Assembly: GCA_963727755.1 (NCBI GenBank)
Contig: CAVSHN010000017.1
Coordinates: 186,001 to 250,000, forward strand
Direction: 5' to 3'
Source: DASYAN01 sp963727755
GTDB lineage: Bacteria; Chloroflexota; Ktedonobacteria; Ktedonobacterales; Ktedonobacteraceae
Length of the DNA stretch: 64,000 bases
Shown piece by piece: positions 1-10,187 of this stretch. The notes below the pieces were generated by a model. It saw nothing but the letters and a program-made list of their open reading frames with translations, was not told where the DNA came from and made no database searches. A program made the translations under genes and the position numbers. Positions within the stretch are counted from its first letter, which is position 1. Each line of letters opens with the position of its first letter.

Positions 1-688
1 GGGCATCTTCATCTGTCGGATGCTCCTCTAGGTATGAGAAGAGCAACTCTTCGGCCTCGCAGATGCGTTGATCTCTCAAATAGAGGTCCACCAGTTTGTA
101 GAACACACGATGTCGTGCGCCATTGATCGTATTACGGTGTTTCTGCGACCATACAGCACGGGCATCATCCTCTAGGAATTGGCCTTGGATAAGCGTATGA
201 GCACGTTCTAGCAGAGGAAGTGGATCTAGACCCTCACGCTCGACGCGTGCCGCTCGTGCAGCAAGCACCATGAAAGCATCAGCATCGACCCAAAGATAAG
301 CCTGGGCTGCTAGCTTCAAAGCTGCATCTCCATTGCCTCGAATCGTCTGCAAGAGACTTTCCTCCGCATGGGTCTGCAATATGTGACGTCGCAGGATAGA
401 AGCAGCTGAATTGAGCGTGTGTGGAGCATTGATCATAGGATTATTGGGCCAAATAGACTGGATAAGTTCATCCTTGGATGCCCGGCGATTTGGCGCACAA
501 ACCAGAATTTTTAACAACTCCATCGCGGCCCGTCGGTTACTCCATTCCTCCCATGGTAGCCGAGCGTAACGTGGGGGAAAAGTTGGAGCTGTAGGGGAAG
601 ATATAAGGCGCTCGATAGCAAACTCGCCAAAAGTGAAGATACGTATAAAAGGGTGTGGTGGATGTGTTTGCGTCGTGGTAGTATGCAT
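1..688 (-). CDS. BTAD/SARP-like transcriptional regulator, C-terminus off the window
   Basis: I translated this by hand because it runs off the left edge. It opens at ATG 688 and stays open to base 1. The first ~20 residues are Thr/Pro rich. A winged-helix-like segment follows (RRAAMELLKILVCAPNRRAS, then a DELIQSIWP-like helix). After it comes a helical region resembling the bacterial transcriptional activation domain, with EAEELLFSYLEEHPTDEDA at the window edge. Such BTAD proteins are common in Ktedonobacteria, often fused to ATPase or TPR modules that would lie outside. A TGnTATAAT-like extended -10 on the minus strand at 812-807 could serve it, but no convincing -35 was seen. The target is unknown. 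Confidence 0.72.
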   Translation of the reverse strand, partial: MHTTTTQTHPPHPFIRIFTFGEFAIERLISSPTAPTFPPRYARLPWEEWSNRRAAMELLKILVCAPNRRASKDELIQSIWPNNPMINAPHTLNSAASILRRHILQTHAEESLLQTIRGNGDAALKLAAQAYLWVDADAFMVLAARAARVEREGLDPLPLLERAHTLIQGQFLEDDARAVWSQKHRNTINGARHRVFYKLVDLYLRDQRICEAEELLFSYLEEHPTDEDA

Positions 689-966
689 AAATCGCTATTC
701 CTCCTCCTCTTACCAACTCGCTACATCAGTACCATCTTTAAAGCGAGAAACGTTAGGATGCTATAACATCTCTGTAGGAAAAGTAAAAGTATATTGCTAT
801 GAGTTGATTATAACATAAGGTACCGGGCTCTCTGTGAGGTTTTCGTGAGGTTTTCGTGAAAAAGGGCGCAGAAATTTTGTTCTATATAGATATTATAGAG
901 TTTAATGAAGATTTGACTCAACAGATAACAATGGATAGCCCACAATGGTGATAGAAAGAAATTGTC
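689..966. other. Intergenic region with a 12-bp tandem repeat
   Basis: This region separates the leftward BTAD gene from the rightward tRNA/tig block. It holds a 12-bp tandem repeat (GTGAGGTTTTC at 834-844 and 846-856) and the possible minus-strand -10 at 812-807. I see no coding region. Confidence 0.5.
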
Positions 967-996
967 TTGACAGCAGTCGCGTCACTGATGTATTAT
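967..996 (+). promoter_or_regulatory. Sigma-70-type promoter for the tRNA-Leu/tRNA-Gly pair
   Basis: TTGACA at 967-972 is separated by 18 nt from TATTAT at 991-996. Transcription would start near 1003, about 30 nt before tRNA-Leu. The consensus -35 and correct placement make this a good candidate; read-through into tig is possible. Confidence 0.6.
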
Positions 997-1034
997 CCAC
1001 AAGTGGGAGATTTCCTTTCCCATTGAGCAAGGAT

Positions 1035-1118
1035 GGGCGGTTGCTGAAATTGGTAGACAGGGCAGACTTAGGATCTGTTGGCGATGAGCCGTGAGAGTTC
1101 GAAGTCTCTCACCGCCCA
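1035..1118 (+). tRNA. tRNA-Leu (anticodon TAG)
   Basis: The acceptor stem GGGCGGT at 1035-1041 pairs with ACCGCCC at 1111-1117. The anticodon loop CTTAGGA places TAG at 1069-1071. A long variable arm, as expected for leucine, precedes the GTTCGAA-containing T arm. No CCA is encoded after the discriminator A at 1118. It is followed 26 nt later by tRNA-Gly, probably on the same transcript. Confidence 0.93.
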
Positions 1119-1144
1119 CTTAACAAACAAAAGAACGCACAATT

Positions 1145-1219
1145 GCGGGAGTGGCTCAGTGGTAGAGCATCTCCTTGCCAAGGAGAAAGTCGCGGGTTCG
1201 ATCCCCGTCTCCCGCTCCA
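1145..1219 (+). tRNA. tRNA-Gly (anticodon GCC), CCA encoded
   Basis: This is a cloverleaf with acceptor GCGGGAG pairing to the TCCCGC segment near 1210-1215, D arm GGCTCAGTGGTAGAGC, anticodon GCC at 1177-1179 in the loop TTGCCAA, and T arm GCGGGTTCGATCCCCGT. CCA is encoded at 1217-1219. Confidence 0.95.
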
Positions 1220-1460
1220 ATCTGTCTAGAGAAATCAATGAAGCTTTCTTTACTGGGTAAGCGCAGATGCGTTCCATAAATAGGGCATAGGTCACAATAT
1301 TGACGGCAAAGGACAAACAAGAGCATATATATCCACTCTTGTGAGGTGGCCTAGTAGGTAGAAGTGGCCTCTCTGTGCTTCCCCAAGCTGTCTGTTCATA
1401 AACAACATGTGCTATGATGTAAGTGCACACTCTGTTCAAGCCAGATGTTTTGGAGGAAAT

Positions 1461-2993
1461 GTGAAGGTCTCTATTGAAAAATTACCAACAAGCGAGGCTG
1501 TCCTGGAAGTAGACATGACCTGGGACGAGCTGGAAAAAGCCTCTGAGAAAGCTTATCGGAAATTAGTACAAAAGGTTGATATCCAAGGTTTCCGTCGAGG
1601 CAAAGCACCTCGTGCTATATTGGAACGTCGTTTAGGGAAAGAATATATCTATCAAGAGGGTCTCGATGAGCTTATTTCAGAGGTCTATCGTAACGCTCTG
1701 AAAGATTATGATTTGACCCCCATTAGCCAGCCAAAGCTAGATGTCCCAACCTTCGAAATTGGCCAATCCTATCATTGCAGCCTCACGGTTCCTATACTCA
1801 CTCCAGTTGAACTTCCCGACTATAAATCGCTACACTTTGAACGCGAAGAGGCTGGTGTAACGTCCGAGGAAGTTGACAAAGAACTGGAGTCATTGCGCAA
1901 TCAGTCGACGGCATGGGAAGAGGTCCAGCGGCCAATCCAGTATGGAGATCGCATTAAAGCTGATTTAAAGCTCGTCTCAGGCGAACAGACCCTCTCGGAC
2001 CTGAAAGATAACCTCTTTGAAATCACTGAGGAGCGTCATGGTCTTTTCACGGGTATGGATGAGCATTTGCTCGGTTTGACCGCTGGTGAAAGCAAATCGT
2101 TCACGACTACCATTCCTGCCGATTATAGTAACGAGAAACTCGCAGGGCAGGAAGCTGCCTATGAGGTGGTGATCCTCTCGGTTGAGGCTAAGAACCTGCC
2201 AGAGTTGGATGATGCCTTTGCTGCAAAGGCTAGTGATGGTCAATGTGAAACGCTGGAAGATCTGAGCAAACTGCTCAGTGATAATATCCTTGGGAAGAAG
2301 AAGCAGCATGTTAATGATGAGCTGCGTGAAAAGGTGCTAGATGCCGTAATTGAGCAGTCCACCTTTGTCATCCATTCTCTGCTGATCGAAGAGGAAGCCG
2401 AGGAAATGGCACATCAGTTTGGGCACATGCTCGAACAGCAACACCTCAACATGGATCAGTATCTCAAGATGGTACGCAAGAGCCGCGAAGAGTATCTAGA
2501 AGAAGTTCGTCCCCAGGCAGAGCGGCGTGTCAAGCGTCAGCTCATCTTAGATGCAGTCGCCCAGAGCGAAAATATTACAGTTGAGCCAGAGGAACTTGAG
2601 GCCCTGCTCAATGCCTACGCCCAATTGGGGCAGGCATTGCCTCACACAGAAGACCGATTGCGAGCACTGGCCTTCAGTTATCGTCGTGAGAAAGCTCTCT
2701 CACGTCTGGTGGAAATGACGACTGATACAGATCAGGAGGAAGTGGAGGAGGAGGAAAACAAAGCAAGTATCGTCGATGAACAAGCAGGTGCGCTTGCCGA
2801 AGAGGAAGGCAAGACCGAAGCTAGCACAGCCGATGAACAACCTCCTACGGCTTTGCCAACTGATGCGTCTGATCCCAACGCGCAGGTAAATGTTGCCAAC
2901 GCACAGACATCTATAGCTTCGCCAATGAATGTAGCAGGAAAGGGTGGGGAAGACTCAGTTGAGATTGAAACAGTTGAGATCGAAACAGATTGA
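1461..2993 (+). CDS. tig: Trigger factor (ribosome-associated chaperone/PPIase)
   Basis: Trigger factor binds the ribosome exit tunnel and protects nascent chains. I chose the GTG at 1461 because GGAGG at 1452-1456 sits in front of it and translation then begins VKVSIEKLP; the open frame extends further upstream without a ribosome-binding site. The ribosome-binding domain carries the family signature GFRRGKAPRAI around residue 45. The FKBP-like domain spans about residues 145-240, and the helical chaperone arms follow. The C-terminus has an unusual ~70-residue acidic, low-complexity tail (EEVEEEEN and onward, ending VEIETVEIETD) beyond the normal family length. It lies directly upstream of clpX (18-nt gap), the usual tig-clp-lon neighbourhood. 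Confidence 0.95.
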   Translation: MKVSIEKLPTSEAVLEVDMTWDELEKASEKAYRKLVQKVDIQGFRRGKAPRAILERRLGKEYIYQEGLDELISEVYRNALKDYDLTPISQPKLDVPTFEIGQSYHCSLTVPILTPVELPDYKSLHFEREEAGVTSEEVDKELESLRNQSTAWEEVQRPIQYGDRIKADLKLVSGEQTLSDLKDNLFEITEERHGLFTGMDEHLLGLTAGESKSFTTTIPADYSNEKLAGQEAAYEVVILSVEAKNLPELDDAFAAKASDGQCETLEDLSKLLSDNILGKKKQHVNDELREKVLDAVIEQSTFVIHSLLIEEEAEEMAHQFGHMLEQQHLNMDQYLKMVRKSREEYLEEVRPQAERRVKRQLILDAVAQSENITVEPEELEALLNAYAQLGQALPHTEDRLRALAFSYRREKALSRLVEMTTDTDQEEVEEEENKASIVDEQAGALAEEEGKTEASTADEQPPTALPTDASDPNAQVNVANAQTSIASPMNVAGKGGEDSVEIETVEIETD

Positions 2994-3011
2994 AACGGAA
3001 AGGTAACATAC

Positions 3012-4293
3012 GTGGCGAACTCGAGAAGTATGCGTGCTACCTATCGTTGCTCGTTTTGTGGCAAAAGCCAGGATCAGGTGCAACGGTTAATAGCAGGTCC
3101 TGGTGGCGTCTATATCTGCGATGAGTGTATCGACTTGTGTCGAGAAATCATCGAGGAGGAACAGGCCACAGTAGCCAAACCACGTCTGCAAATGGGCAAG
3201 GTCCCAGCACCAAAGAAGATTTATGAGCAACTTAGTCAGTATGTTATAGGCCAGGACCGGGCAAAGAAGGCCCTGGCAGTCGCTGTCTATAACCACTATA
3301 AGCGCATTGGCGTGGGTATGCAGATCGACGAGGTAGAGCTGGGCAAGAGCAACATTTTGATGATTGGTCCCACTGGTAGCGGCAAAACTTTGCTGGCGCA
3401 GACGCTTGCCAGGATACTCGATGTTCCCTTCTCCATTGCAGACGCAACAGCGCTTACAGAGGCTGGCTATGTTGGAGAGGATGTGGAGAACATCCTCTTG
3501 CGCCTTATCCAAACAGCAGATTTTGACATACCCCGTGCCGAGCGCGGAATAGTCTATATTGATGAAATTGACAAAATTGCACGCAAATCTGACAATCCAT
3601 CAATTACTCGTGATGTTTCTGGTGAAGGCGTACAGCAAGCTCTGCTTAAGATTATCGAGGGTACCGTTGCCAATGTACCACCTCAGGGTGGACGGAAGCA
3701 CCCACACCAGGATTTTATCCAGATCAATACGGCCAATATCCTGTTCATTTGTGGGGGCGCTTTTGAGGGACTGAATAAAATAGTTGAGCAGCGCCTCGGC
3801 AGTAATAAGACGATGGGATTCCGTTCCCACCCTAGTTCAGAAACGAAGGCACCAGAAGAAGAAAATGTGCTGGTCCATCTCATCCCGGATGATCTACTCA
3901 AGTATGGTTTGATTCCTGAATTTCGTAGGTCGTCTCCCTGTCCAGGTCTCGCTGGATAGTCTGGATAAAGCTGCACTTGTGCGTATACTGACCGAACCCA
4001 AAAATGCTATCGTTAAGCAATATCAGAAATTCCTGCAACTCGACCGTGTGGAACTCATTTTCACTGGTGATGCTTTGGATGCTGCCGCTGAAGGCGCTAT
4101 CAAGCAAAAAACGGGGGCAAGAGGACTGCGTACGATCATCGAAGATGTGCTGCTCGACGTGATGTACGAGATCCCATCGCGGACAGATGTCAAGAAAGTG
4201 ATCATTAACGGGGATGTGATCAAGTCGCAACACAAGCCAACGCTTGTCACACGAGGTGGTGCAAGCGTCTATCCTGAAGATGAGTCTGCTTAG
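3012..4293 (+). CDS. clpX: ClpX, ATP-dependent unfoldase of the ClpXP protease (frameshifted)
   Basis: ClpX unfolds substrates and feeds them to ClpP. It starts at GTG 3012. The N-terminal zinc-binding domain has the Cys pairs CSFC and CDEC. Then come GQDRAKKALAVAVYNHYKR, Walker A GPTGSGKT and Walker B VYIDEIDKI. The first frame ends falsely at 3959 just after GLIPEF. The other frame carries GRLPV and then ALVRILTEPKNAIVKQYQK up to 4293. Removing one base in TTTC (3921-3924) gives EFVGRLPVQVSLDSLDKAAL, which matches the family without a gap. No clpP is next to it. A sequencing indel is more likely than a real loss of this gene. Confidence 0.9.
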
Positions 4294-4314
4294 GGCAGAC
4301 TCATCTCTTTTTTA
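4279..4314 (+). terminator. Rho-independent terminator at the end of clpX
   Basis: An 11-bp perfect stem, GATGAGTCTGC (4279-4289) with GCAGACTCATC (4295-4305), has a 5-nt loop and is followed by a T-rich run. The clpX stop codon TAG (4291-4293) lies in the loop, so the terminator is built into the gene end. Confidence 0.85.
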
Positions 4315-4371
4315 TGGCGGAGTTTTCTGAGTTGTGTGACTGATTTAGTCTAGAGATATGAGAGGAGATCA

Positions 4372-6823
4372 ATGGCTGAAGAAGAACGTCCAGATGTTTT
4401 ACAGATGAATGATGCCAATGAATACCCTCTCGTGGCGTTAAAAACTATCGTTGCGTTTCCTCACAATCGTCAAACCCTGGTGATTGCCAGTGATAAGACG
4501 GTACGAGCAGTTGAAGAGGCGATGAAGCGGCCAGACCGTAAGTTGGTTGCGGCCACCCGACGAAACGTTGATATTGATGATCCCCAGCCCGAAGATATTT
4601 TCTCCGTCGGTACGCTAGCAGAAGTGAAGACCATGCATCGGGAGCAGAATGGAGGTCTTCAAGTGCTGATCAGCGGTCTCTGCCGGGTAAAAATAGAGGA
4701 GTATGTCGATGCTGATCCTTTCTTCCGTGTCCGCGTAACACCTCAACCGGAGCAGCATTCCTCTGGGCCACAGGCCGAGGCGCTTGTCCGCCACGCAACT
4801 AGCCTATTTGAGCGCTATGCCCAGCTCAACCGACACTTCTCCGTTGAGGATATCGACTCGATTGTTGCTCTGAAGACGCCTGCTTCAACTTGCTGATACG
4901 CTGGGTGCACATCTTGTCACTAAGATGGAGCTGCAGCAGGATTTGCTGGAAACGTTCGATCCAATGGAGCGCCTAGAGAAAATCTGCGTGATCATTGGTA
5001 ACGAGATCGAGATTTTTGAACTCGAAACTACCATCCGCAGTCGTGTCCGCTCGCAGGTAGATCGTTCGCAGAAAGAGTATTACCTGCGGGAACAGTTGCG
5101 TGCTATCCAGGAAGAGCTAGGGATAGAAGTCTTATCAGAAGGCGACGAATTGCGTGCCAAGCTCAAAGAGAAAGAATTGCCACCTGATGCGGCTCTCAAG
5201 GTCTCCAAGGAGATTGATCGCTTGGAACGCACGGCACAGCAATCCGCTGAACTCACAGTGATTCGCTCTTACATTGACTGGATGTTGGCCTTACCCTGGA
5301 CCGAGCGTACCGAAGATCGCTTTGATCTGCTAGAAGCACGCCGTATTCTCGATGAAGAACATTATGGCTTGGAGGGCATCAAAGAGCGTATTGTCGAATT
5401 TCTTGCCGTGCGCCAGTTGCGTTTGCAGGCTGCCCTGCGTGATGGCCAGATGAAAAGTGAGAGCCAGGGACAGATCCTTTGCCTGATTGGCCCTCCAGGT
5501 GTAGGTAAAACCTCACTGGCAGAATTTATTGCCCGTGCCTTGGGGCGCAAGATGGCCCGCATTGCGTTGGGTGGTGTTCATGATGAGGCCGAGATCCGTG
5601 GTCACCGTCGCACTTACGTCGGTGCATTGCCAGGACGTATTATCCAGAGTATGAAGACTGTTGGTGTACGAAACCCTGTTTTCCTACTAGATGAGATTGA
5701 TAAGCTCTCATCAGAGCATCGTGGCGATCCAGCGGCAGCCCTACTAGAGGTTCTTGATCCCGAGCAGAACCATGCGTTTGGCGACCACTATTTGGAATTA
5801 CCTTTTGACCTCTCAGAAGTTTTTTTTATCTGCACAGGCAATGTCAAGTATCAGATCCCAAGTCCATTGGCTGATCGCATGGATATTATTGATTTGCCTA
5901 GCTATATGCTAGACGAGAAGGTCAATATTGGGCAACGCCATCTCTGGCCTAAAGTACTGCGAAAAAGTGGTCTGAGTGCTGAGCAAGTAAAAATTACGCA
6001 GCCAGTTATGCAGCGCATCGTGACCGATTATACACGCGAGGCAGGCACACGTAACTTGGAACGGCAACTGGCAACCATCTGTCGCAAAGTGGCTCGCAAG
6101 ATAGTGGAAAAGCCCAATGTGCCAGTACGTATCACAGCTCACAATCTGGAACAATATCTGGGGGCAGTACGCTACAGCAATGCGCCACCAACACCTAGGA
6201 CCCAGATTGGTACTGCCATGGGGCTAGCTGTGACCGAGATGGGGGGTATTCTCTTACCAGTGGAAGTGGTCACGATGGTCGGTAAAGGCGAATGGCTTAT
6301 CACAGGCCAGCTCGGGGACGTTATGCGTGAATCTGTCATTGCGGCACTCTCATACATCCGTTCGCGAGCAAGTGAACTCAATATTGATCCAGCCTTCCAG
6401 GAAGGTATCGATCTGCATATCCATTTGCCTGAGAATGCTATTCCAAAAGATGGTCCATCCGCGGGCATCACTATTGCAGTTGCCTTGATATCGGTGCTCA
6501 CCAAGAGGCCAGTACGTCACAGTCTGGCCATGACAGGGGAAGTAACCTTGCTGGGAAATGTGCTGGGTATTGGTGGTTTAAGGGATAAAGTTCTGGCCGC
6601 TCACCAAGCTCATATCCACACAGTGCTTATTCCAATGGTTAATAAGAAAGACTTGGCAGAGATTCCTGCCAAGGTTCGTCAGCAAATCAATATTGTCCCG
6701 GTCGAAAATATGGACCAAGTAATTGAAAATGCCTTGTTGCCAGACCAGATCAAATCTGAAGAACCTTCATCGCCAGAATCGCTTTCTTACCAGCAGGATC
6801 AGCACAACCGAGATGCGACCTGA
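4372..6823 (+). CDS. lon: Lon ATP-dependent protease (frameshifted)
   Basis: Lon degrades misfolded and regulatory proteins. The ATG at 4372 follows GAGGAGATCA. The N-terminal substrate-binding domain begins YPLVALKTIVAFPHNRQTL. The AAA+ module has Walker A GPPGVGKTS and Walker B FLLDEIDKL. The protease domain has the Ser-Lys dyad context PKDGPSAGITIAVAL and GGLRDKVLAA. The first frame stops at 4896 after LKTPAS; the second resumes as LADTLGAHLVTKMELQQDLLE. The two join if one A near 4886-4889 is removed. At about 817 residues the joined protein has normal Lon length. Confidence 0.92.
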
Positions 6824-6997
6824 GCTGAGACTAATTCAGTAGATGATCCACCTCCTTTTACCACACCATCCAATAAGACAAACCGTGACCATTACTCGTC
6901 AGCACGAGCAAAGCAGAAAAAAGGCCCATCAGACGGCTAGAAAACTCTATAGATATTGCTCTGGTTCCACTTGACAGGCATGGTATCATGTTATTGG

Positions 6998-7070
6998 GTC
7001 GGCGTAACTCAGTCGGTAGAGTACCGCACTTTTAATGCGAGAGTCGGGGGTTCGAGTCCCCCCGCCGACA
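6998..7070 (+). tRNA. tRNA-Lys (anticodon TTT)
   Basis: Acceptor GTCGGCG (6998-7004) pairs with CGCCGAC (7063-7069), discriminator A 7070. The D arm is ACTCAGTCGGTAGAGT, the anticodon TTT lies at 7031-7033 in the loop CTTTTAA, and the T arm is GGGGGTTCGAGTCCCCC. CCA is not encoded. A TATCAT -10-like hexamer lies just upstream. Confidence 0.95.
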
Positions 7071-7204
7071 CTTCCATGCATCCCGCCAGCTTCCTCCATC
7101 GAGGAGGTTGTGGTCTTGCCCGATCATATCAGGAACTACATAGCTCTGTGAACAGGAGGCGGTGCCATCGGCAGAAATGTCGTGCATAGTGGTACTGATG
7201 AGAC

Positions 7205-7627
7205 GTGACAAAACGCATACTTGTCGTTGATGATAGAAATGAGCTACTTCACCTGATGCGTCGTGTATTGGAAGACGAGCAATATCAGGTCTCTATCTTG
7301 CAGGAAGGTAAGGATACCTTCGCACGAGTGAAAAGCGTTCCCCCTGATCTGCTTATTCTCGATCTCAAGCTAGGCGACATATCCGGACAGGAGATCCTCA
7401 AGCAGCTCAAAGGCGATCCAGCTACTGCAGATGTTCCAGTGATTATTTATACGGCCGCCGTTCTCGAAGCTGATGAGGTTAGTGCCTTAATTGACAGTAA
7501 TCCTCAGTTCTATAACGGTGTCTGCTTGTTGCGCAAGCCTTTCGAACTTACTGTCCTGTTGGATAAGGTCGAAGAGTTGCTAGATAAGTCTGAACACTCA
7601 ATTCTGAACGCCAATTCTGAATTCTGA
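7205..7627 (+). CDS. Single-domain response regulator (REC only)
   Basis: This stand-alone receiver domain of 140 residues has no output domain. It shows the acidic pair DD (residues 9-10), phospho-acceptor D53 in LLILDLKLG, T83 in IIYTAA and K111 in LLRKPFEL, so the phosphorylation machinery appears complete. It starts at GTG 7205 with no strong ribosome-binding site. It probably relays a signal from a hybrid or separate kinase encoded elsewhere; no kinase gene is adjacent. Confidence 0.85.
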   Translation: MTKRILVVDDRNELLHLMRRVLEDEQYQVSILQEGKDTFARVKSVPPDLLILDLKLGDISGQEILKQLKGDPATADVPVIIYTAAVLEADEVSALIDSNPQFYNGVCLLRKPFELTVLLDKVEELLDKSEHSILNANSEF

Positions 7628-7718
7628 ATGGGGGCTGGCGCTCTATCTTGTCTTTTTGTCCTCGGTAGAAGAGATGAAGACTACACACATTAGATTAGAG
7701 AGCAAGAGGGGTTTTTTT

Positions 7719-7970
7719 ATGAAATTTTTCATGGGAATGCTTCTGGGACTTGGGCTCGGAGTAATTATTGGGTTATTGGTCGCTCCACAATCAGGAGATG
7801 CAACGCGTGCGCAATTAAGTGAGCAGGGGATCCAGTTGCGTCCAGACGCTTTTAGCGAAGGGATTCGAGCACGTGCTCAGGAGGCTCTGGTACAGGGGAA
7901 CAAATTGTACAGTCGCACGAAGACTGAATTGACCGACCGTTACATCCGTGCGAAATCGGGTGACTTATAG
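7719..7970 (+). CDS. YtxH-like small membrane protein
   Basis: An 83-residue protein with a glycine-rich membrane segment (MKFFMGMLLGLGLGVIIGLL) followed by LVAPQSGDATRAQL, the pattern of the YtxH family. I chose ATG 7719 because AAGAGGGG precedes it at proper spacing; the frame is open 21 codons further upstream. The family is linked to envelope and stress functions without a firm biochemical role. It lies 10 nt upstream of ilvA. Confidence 0.7.
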   Translation: MKFFMGMLLGLGLGVIIGLLVAPQSGDATRAQLSEQGIQLRPDAFSEGIRARAQEALVQGNKLYSRTKTELTDRYIRAKSGDL

Positions 7971-7980
7971 GTAATTAAAA

Positions 7981-9253
7981 ATGCCTTTAATAGAAAATGA
8001 TACAACCAATGTAGCAGCTTATGAGCTAGCAACCTCTGTTACCATTGCAGATATCTGGCAAGCATATAAGTTTCTCAAGCCTATTATTCATCATACCCCG
8101 CTGAGCCCATCGCACACACTAAATCAGATGACAGGTGCCGATATTTACCTCAAATGTGAGCATATGCAACGTTCAGGTGCCTTTAAAGTGCGAGGAGCAA
8201 GTTATAAAATTTCTCGCCTCTCAGATGAGCAGTCGCGTGTTGGAGTAATTGCAGCTTCTGCTGGTAATCATGCACAAGGAGTTGCAATTGCAGCTTCCCA
8301 AAACAATATCCCCTGTACAATTGTGATGCCTGAAAATGCGCCTCTCGCTAAGGTAACTGCCACTCAGGGTTATGGTGCCAAGGTAGTGCTCTATGGGGCA
8401 ACATATGACGATGCCTATCAACATTGTTGCAAATTACAGCAAGAGTCTGGGGCAACATTTGTCCATGCTTTCGACGATCCTGAAGTGATTACTGGGCAAG
8501 GGACATTGGGATTGGAAATGCTAACCGATCTCCCTGATGCGGATGCAATTGTTGTTCCTGTTGGGGGTGGTGGTCTTATCTCAGGTATTGCCATTGCGGC
8601 TCGTGCACTCAAACCCGATATTACTATCATTGGTGTCCAGGCGGCAGGAGCTGCCAGTTGTCGTACCTCTCTTGATGCTGGTATGTTAGAGACTCTGCCT
8701 ACGATCGCAACTATTGCCGATGGGATCGCCGTCAAACGTCCTGGTGCTTTGACCTTCTCCATCATTCAAAACTTGGTTGATGATATTGTCGTCGTCGAGG
8801 ATGAAGCAATTATTAATGCTGTCTTGCTACTGATGGAGCGCTGTAAGATGGTGGTCGAAGGGGCAGGAGCCACAGGCCTTGCCGCGATGCTTAGTGGTAC
8901 AGTCAGCCTCAAAGGTAAAAAGGTGCTGGTTCCGCTAACTGGTGGCAATATCGATATAGAATCTGGTGGGACGCTTTATAGAACACGGTCTGGCTGCTGC
9001 TGGTCGCTACTTTGTGATCCATACCCGTCTAGCTGATCGCCCCGGTGAACTGATGCGTATGCTTGCGATTATTGCCGAAATGCGTATGAATGTCATCGAT
9101 GTGCGCCACCAACGTCTTTCCAATCGCTTACCAATTATGCAGCGTGAGGAGACAATTACATTGGAGGCGCGTGATCGTGGGCAATGCGGCGAGCTGCTGT
9201 GCCGTTTGCGCACTGCTGGATTTATGGTTGAAGAGGCGCAATCGTTCGAGTGA
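7981..9253 (+). CDS. ilvA: Threonine ammonia-lyase with C-terminal ACT domain (frameshifted)
   Basis: It converts threonine to 2-oxobutanoate, the first step of isoleucine synthesis, using PLP. The PLP lysine lies in RSGAFKVRGAS. The substrate loop SAGNHAQGVA and the phosphate-binding PVGGGGLISG are visible. The frame breaks after GGNIDIES; the second frame continues VGRFIEHGLAAAGRYF and an ACT-like regulatory domain (LADRPGELMRMLAIIAEM) to 9253. One extra G in 8965-8970 explains the break. The short ACT tail resembles the single-ACT ilvA/tdcB-like form. It may be co-transcribed with the YtxH gene. Confidence 0.88.
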
Positions 9254-9319
9254 AATGCCCTCAAAATAAGGATACTTGAGCAGCGCTAATTCAAGATCTG
9301 TGGCTCTTCTAGCTGGTCA

Positions 9320-9907
9320 TCAGCCAAAATATATCTGTTTCAAGAATGCGGTAAACATCTGCATTTCTTCCTGGTACTCTGCCAGATTTTGCGCTCGGAT
9401 TTCTAATGGATGCAGAGGTTGAAATGGTTCACCGTGAACAGTTAGTGTGCTATTTCCAAAGCTGTCCACTTTAAGCACCAGTTGCCTGTGATATGGAACA
9501 TGGCGATCACGGTAAAATGTCTCCAAATAGCCCATCACACGTTTTGGCTCCTGGAAACATGTTATATCTGCTTCTTTAGATAGACGGAATAGTTCACGTG
9601 TCCATTTCTCGATTTCCTCAGTTGGAGCATATTCTGCTTTGGCTTGTTCCAATTGATGAGTAGCCTCTTTGACTTGAGTCCGTAATTGGTCTGATCCCTT
9701 AGCATGGAAGCGAAACCACGGTGCGGCTCGTCCATGGTCTAAATGGCCCTCGCAAGACATAGATGTACTGATGTCAAGTGCATTTAGAGCTACTACTGTC
9801 TCGAAAATACCTTGATCAACTGGCATTCCTAGCTTGTCTGTTATCTTAGATACTTTGTATGTAACTTCATCCCAGTATTGTTGTTTTGTGGTAAGAGTCG
9901 TAGTCAT
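9320..9907 (-). CDS. Conserved-looking hypothetical protein
   Basis: A roughly 195-residue protein that I cannot assign. ATG 9907 gives MTTTLTTKQQYWDEVTYKV; a GTG at 9943 is an alternative and neither has a clear ribosome-binding site. A short region with STSMSCEGHLDHGRAAPW (Cys, His, Trp) could be a functional site. It ends NLAEYQEEMQMFTAFLKQI. A decayed copy of the end of this gene lies at 11877-11931, suggesting duplication within this region. Confidence 0.6.
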   Translation of the reverse strand: MTTTLTTKQQYWDEVTYKVSKITDKLGMPVDQGIFETVVALNALDISTSMSCEGHLDHGRAAPWFRFHAKGSDQLRTQVKEATHQLEQAKAEYAPTEEIEKWTRELFRLSKEADITCFQEPKRVMGYLETFYRDRHVPYHRQLVLKVDSFGNSTLTVHGEPFQPLHPLEIRAQNLAEYQEEMQMFTAFLKQIYFG

Positions 9908-9998
9908 GTGGTATAGTAGATAGAAGAATGAGACGCGCTCCACATGGGAGCTGTAGCAGTGGCTAGACTACTACAGCCCGGTTGGACGAGGTTAGATA

Positions 9999-10187
9999 CT
10001 AGACCTCACCAGCACCATTGCACATTGGACAGGTATACTCAAGTTCACCTGATCCTGTGCAGCGAGAGCATGTGATTAGTTTCTCACCCTCGTCGGGATC
10101 GTCGATGAGAACCAGACCTGTGCCCTCGCAGGTACCGCAGGTGTAGATAAGAGTACCCTCGCCCTTGCATGTGGAGCATTGTGCCAT
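9999..10187 (-). CDS. Small DnaJ-type zinc-finger protein
   Basis: A 62-residue protein made almost only of CxxCxGxG motifs (CSTCKGEG, CGTCEGTG, CSRCTGSG, CPMCNGAG). This is the pattern of the DnaJ central zinc domain, here without J or C-terminal domains. Eight cysteines should bind two zinc ions. Its start is supported by AGGAGG a few bases upstream of ATG 10187. It may act in protein folding or as a small redox/zinc protein. Confidence 0.78.
   Translation of the reverse strand: MAQCSTCKGEGTLIYTCGTCEGTGLVLIDDPDEGEKLITCSRCTGSGELEYTCPMCNGAGEV

Noticed and set aside
1263..1460. Promoter TTGACG at 1300 for tig
   Set aside because: The nearest TATATA is 20 nt away, too far for a standard promoter; left unannotated.
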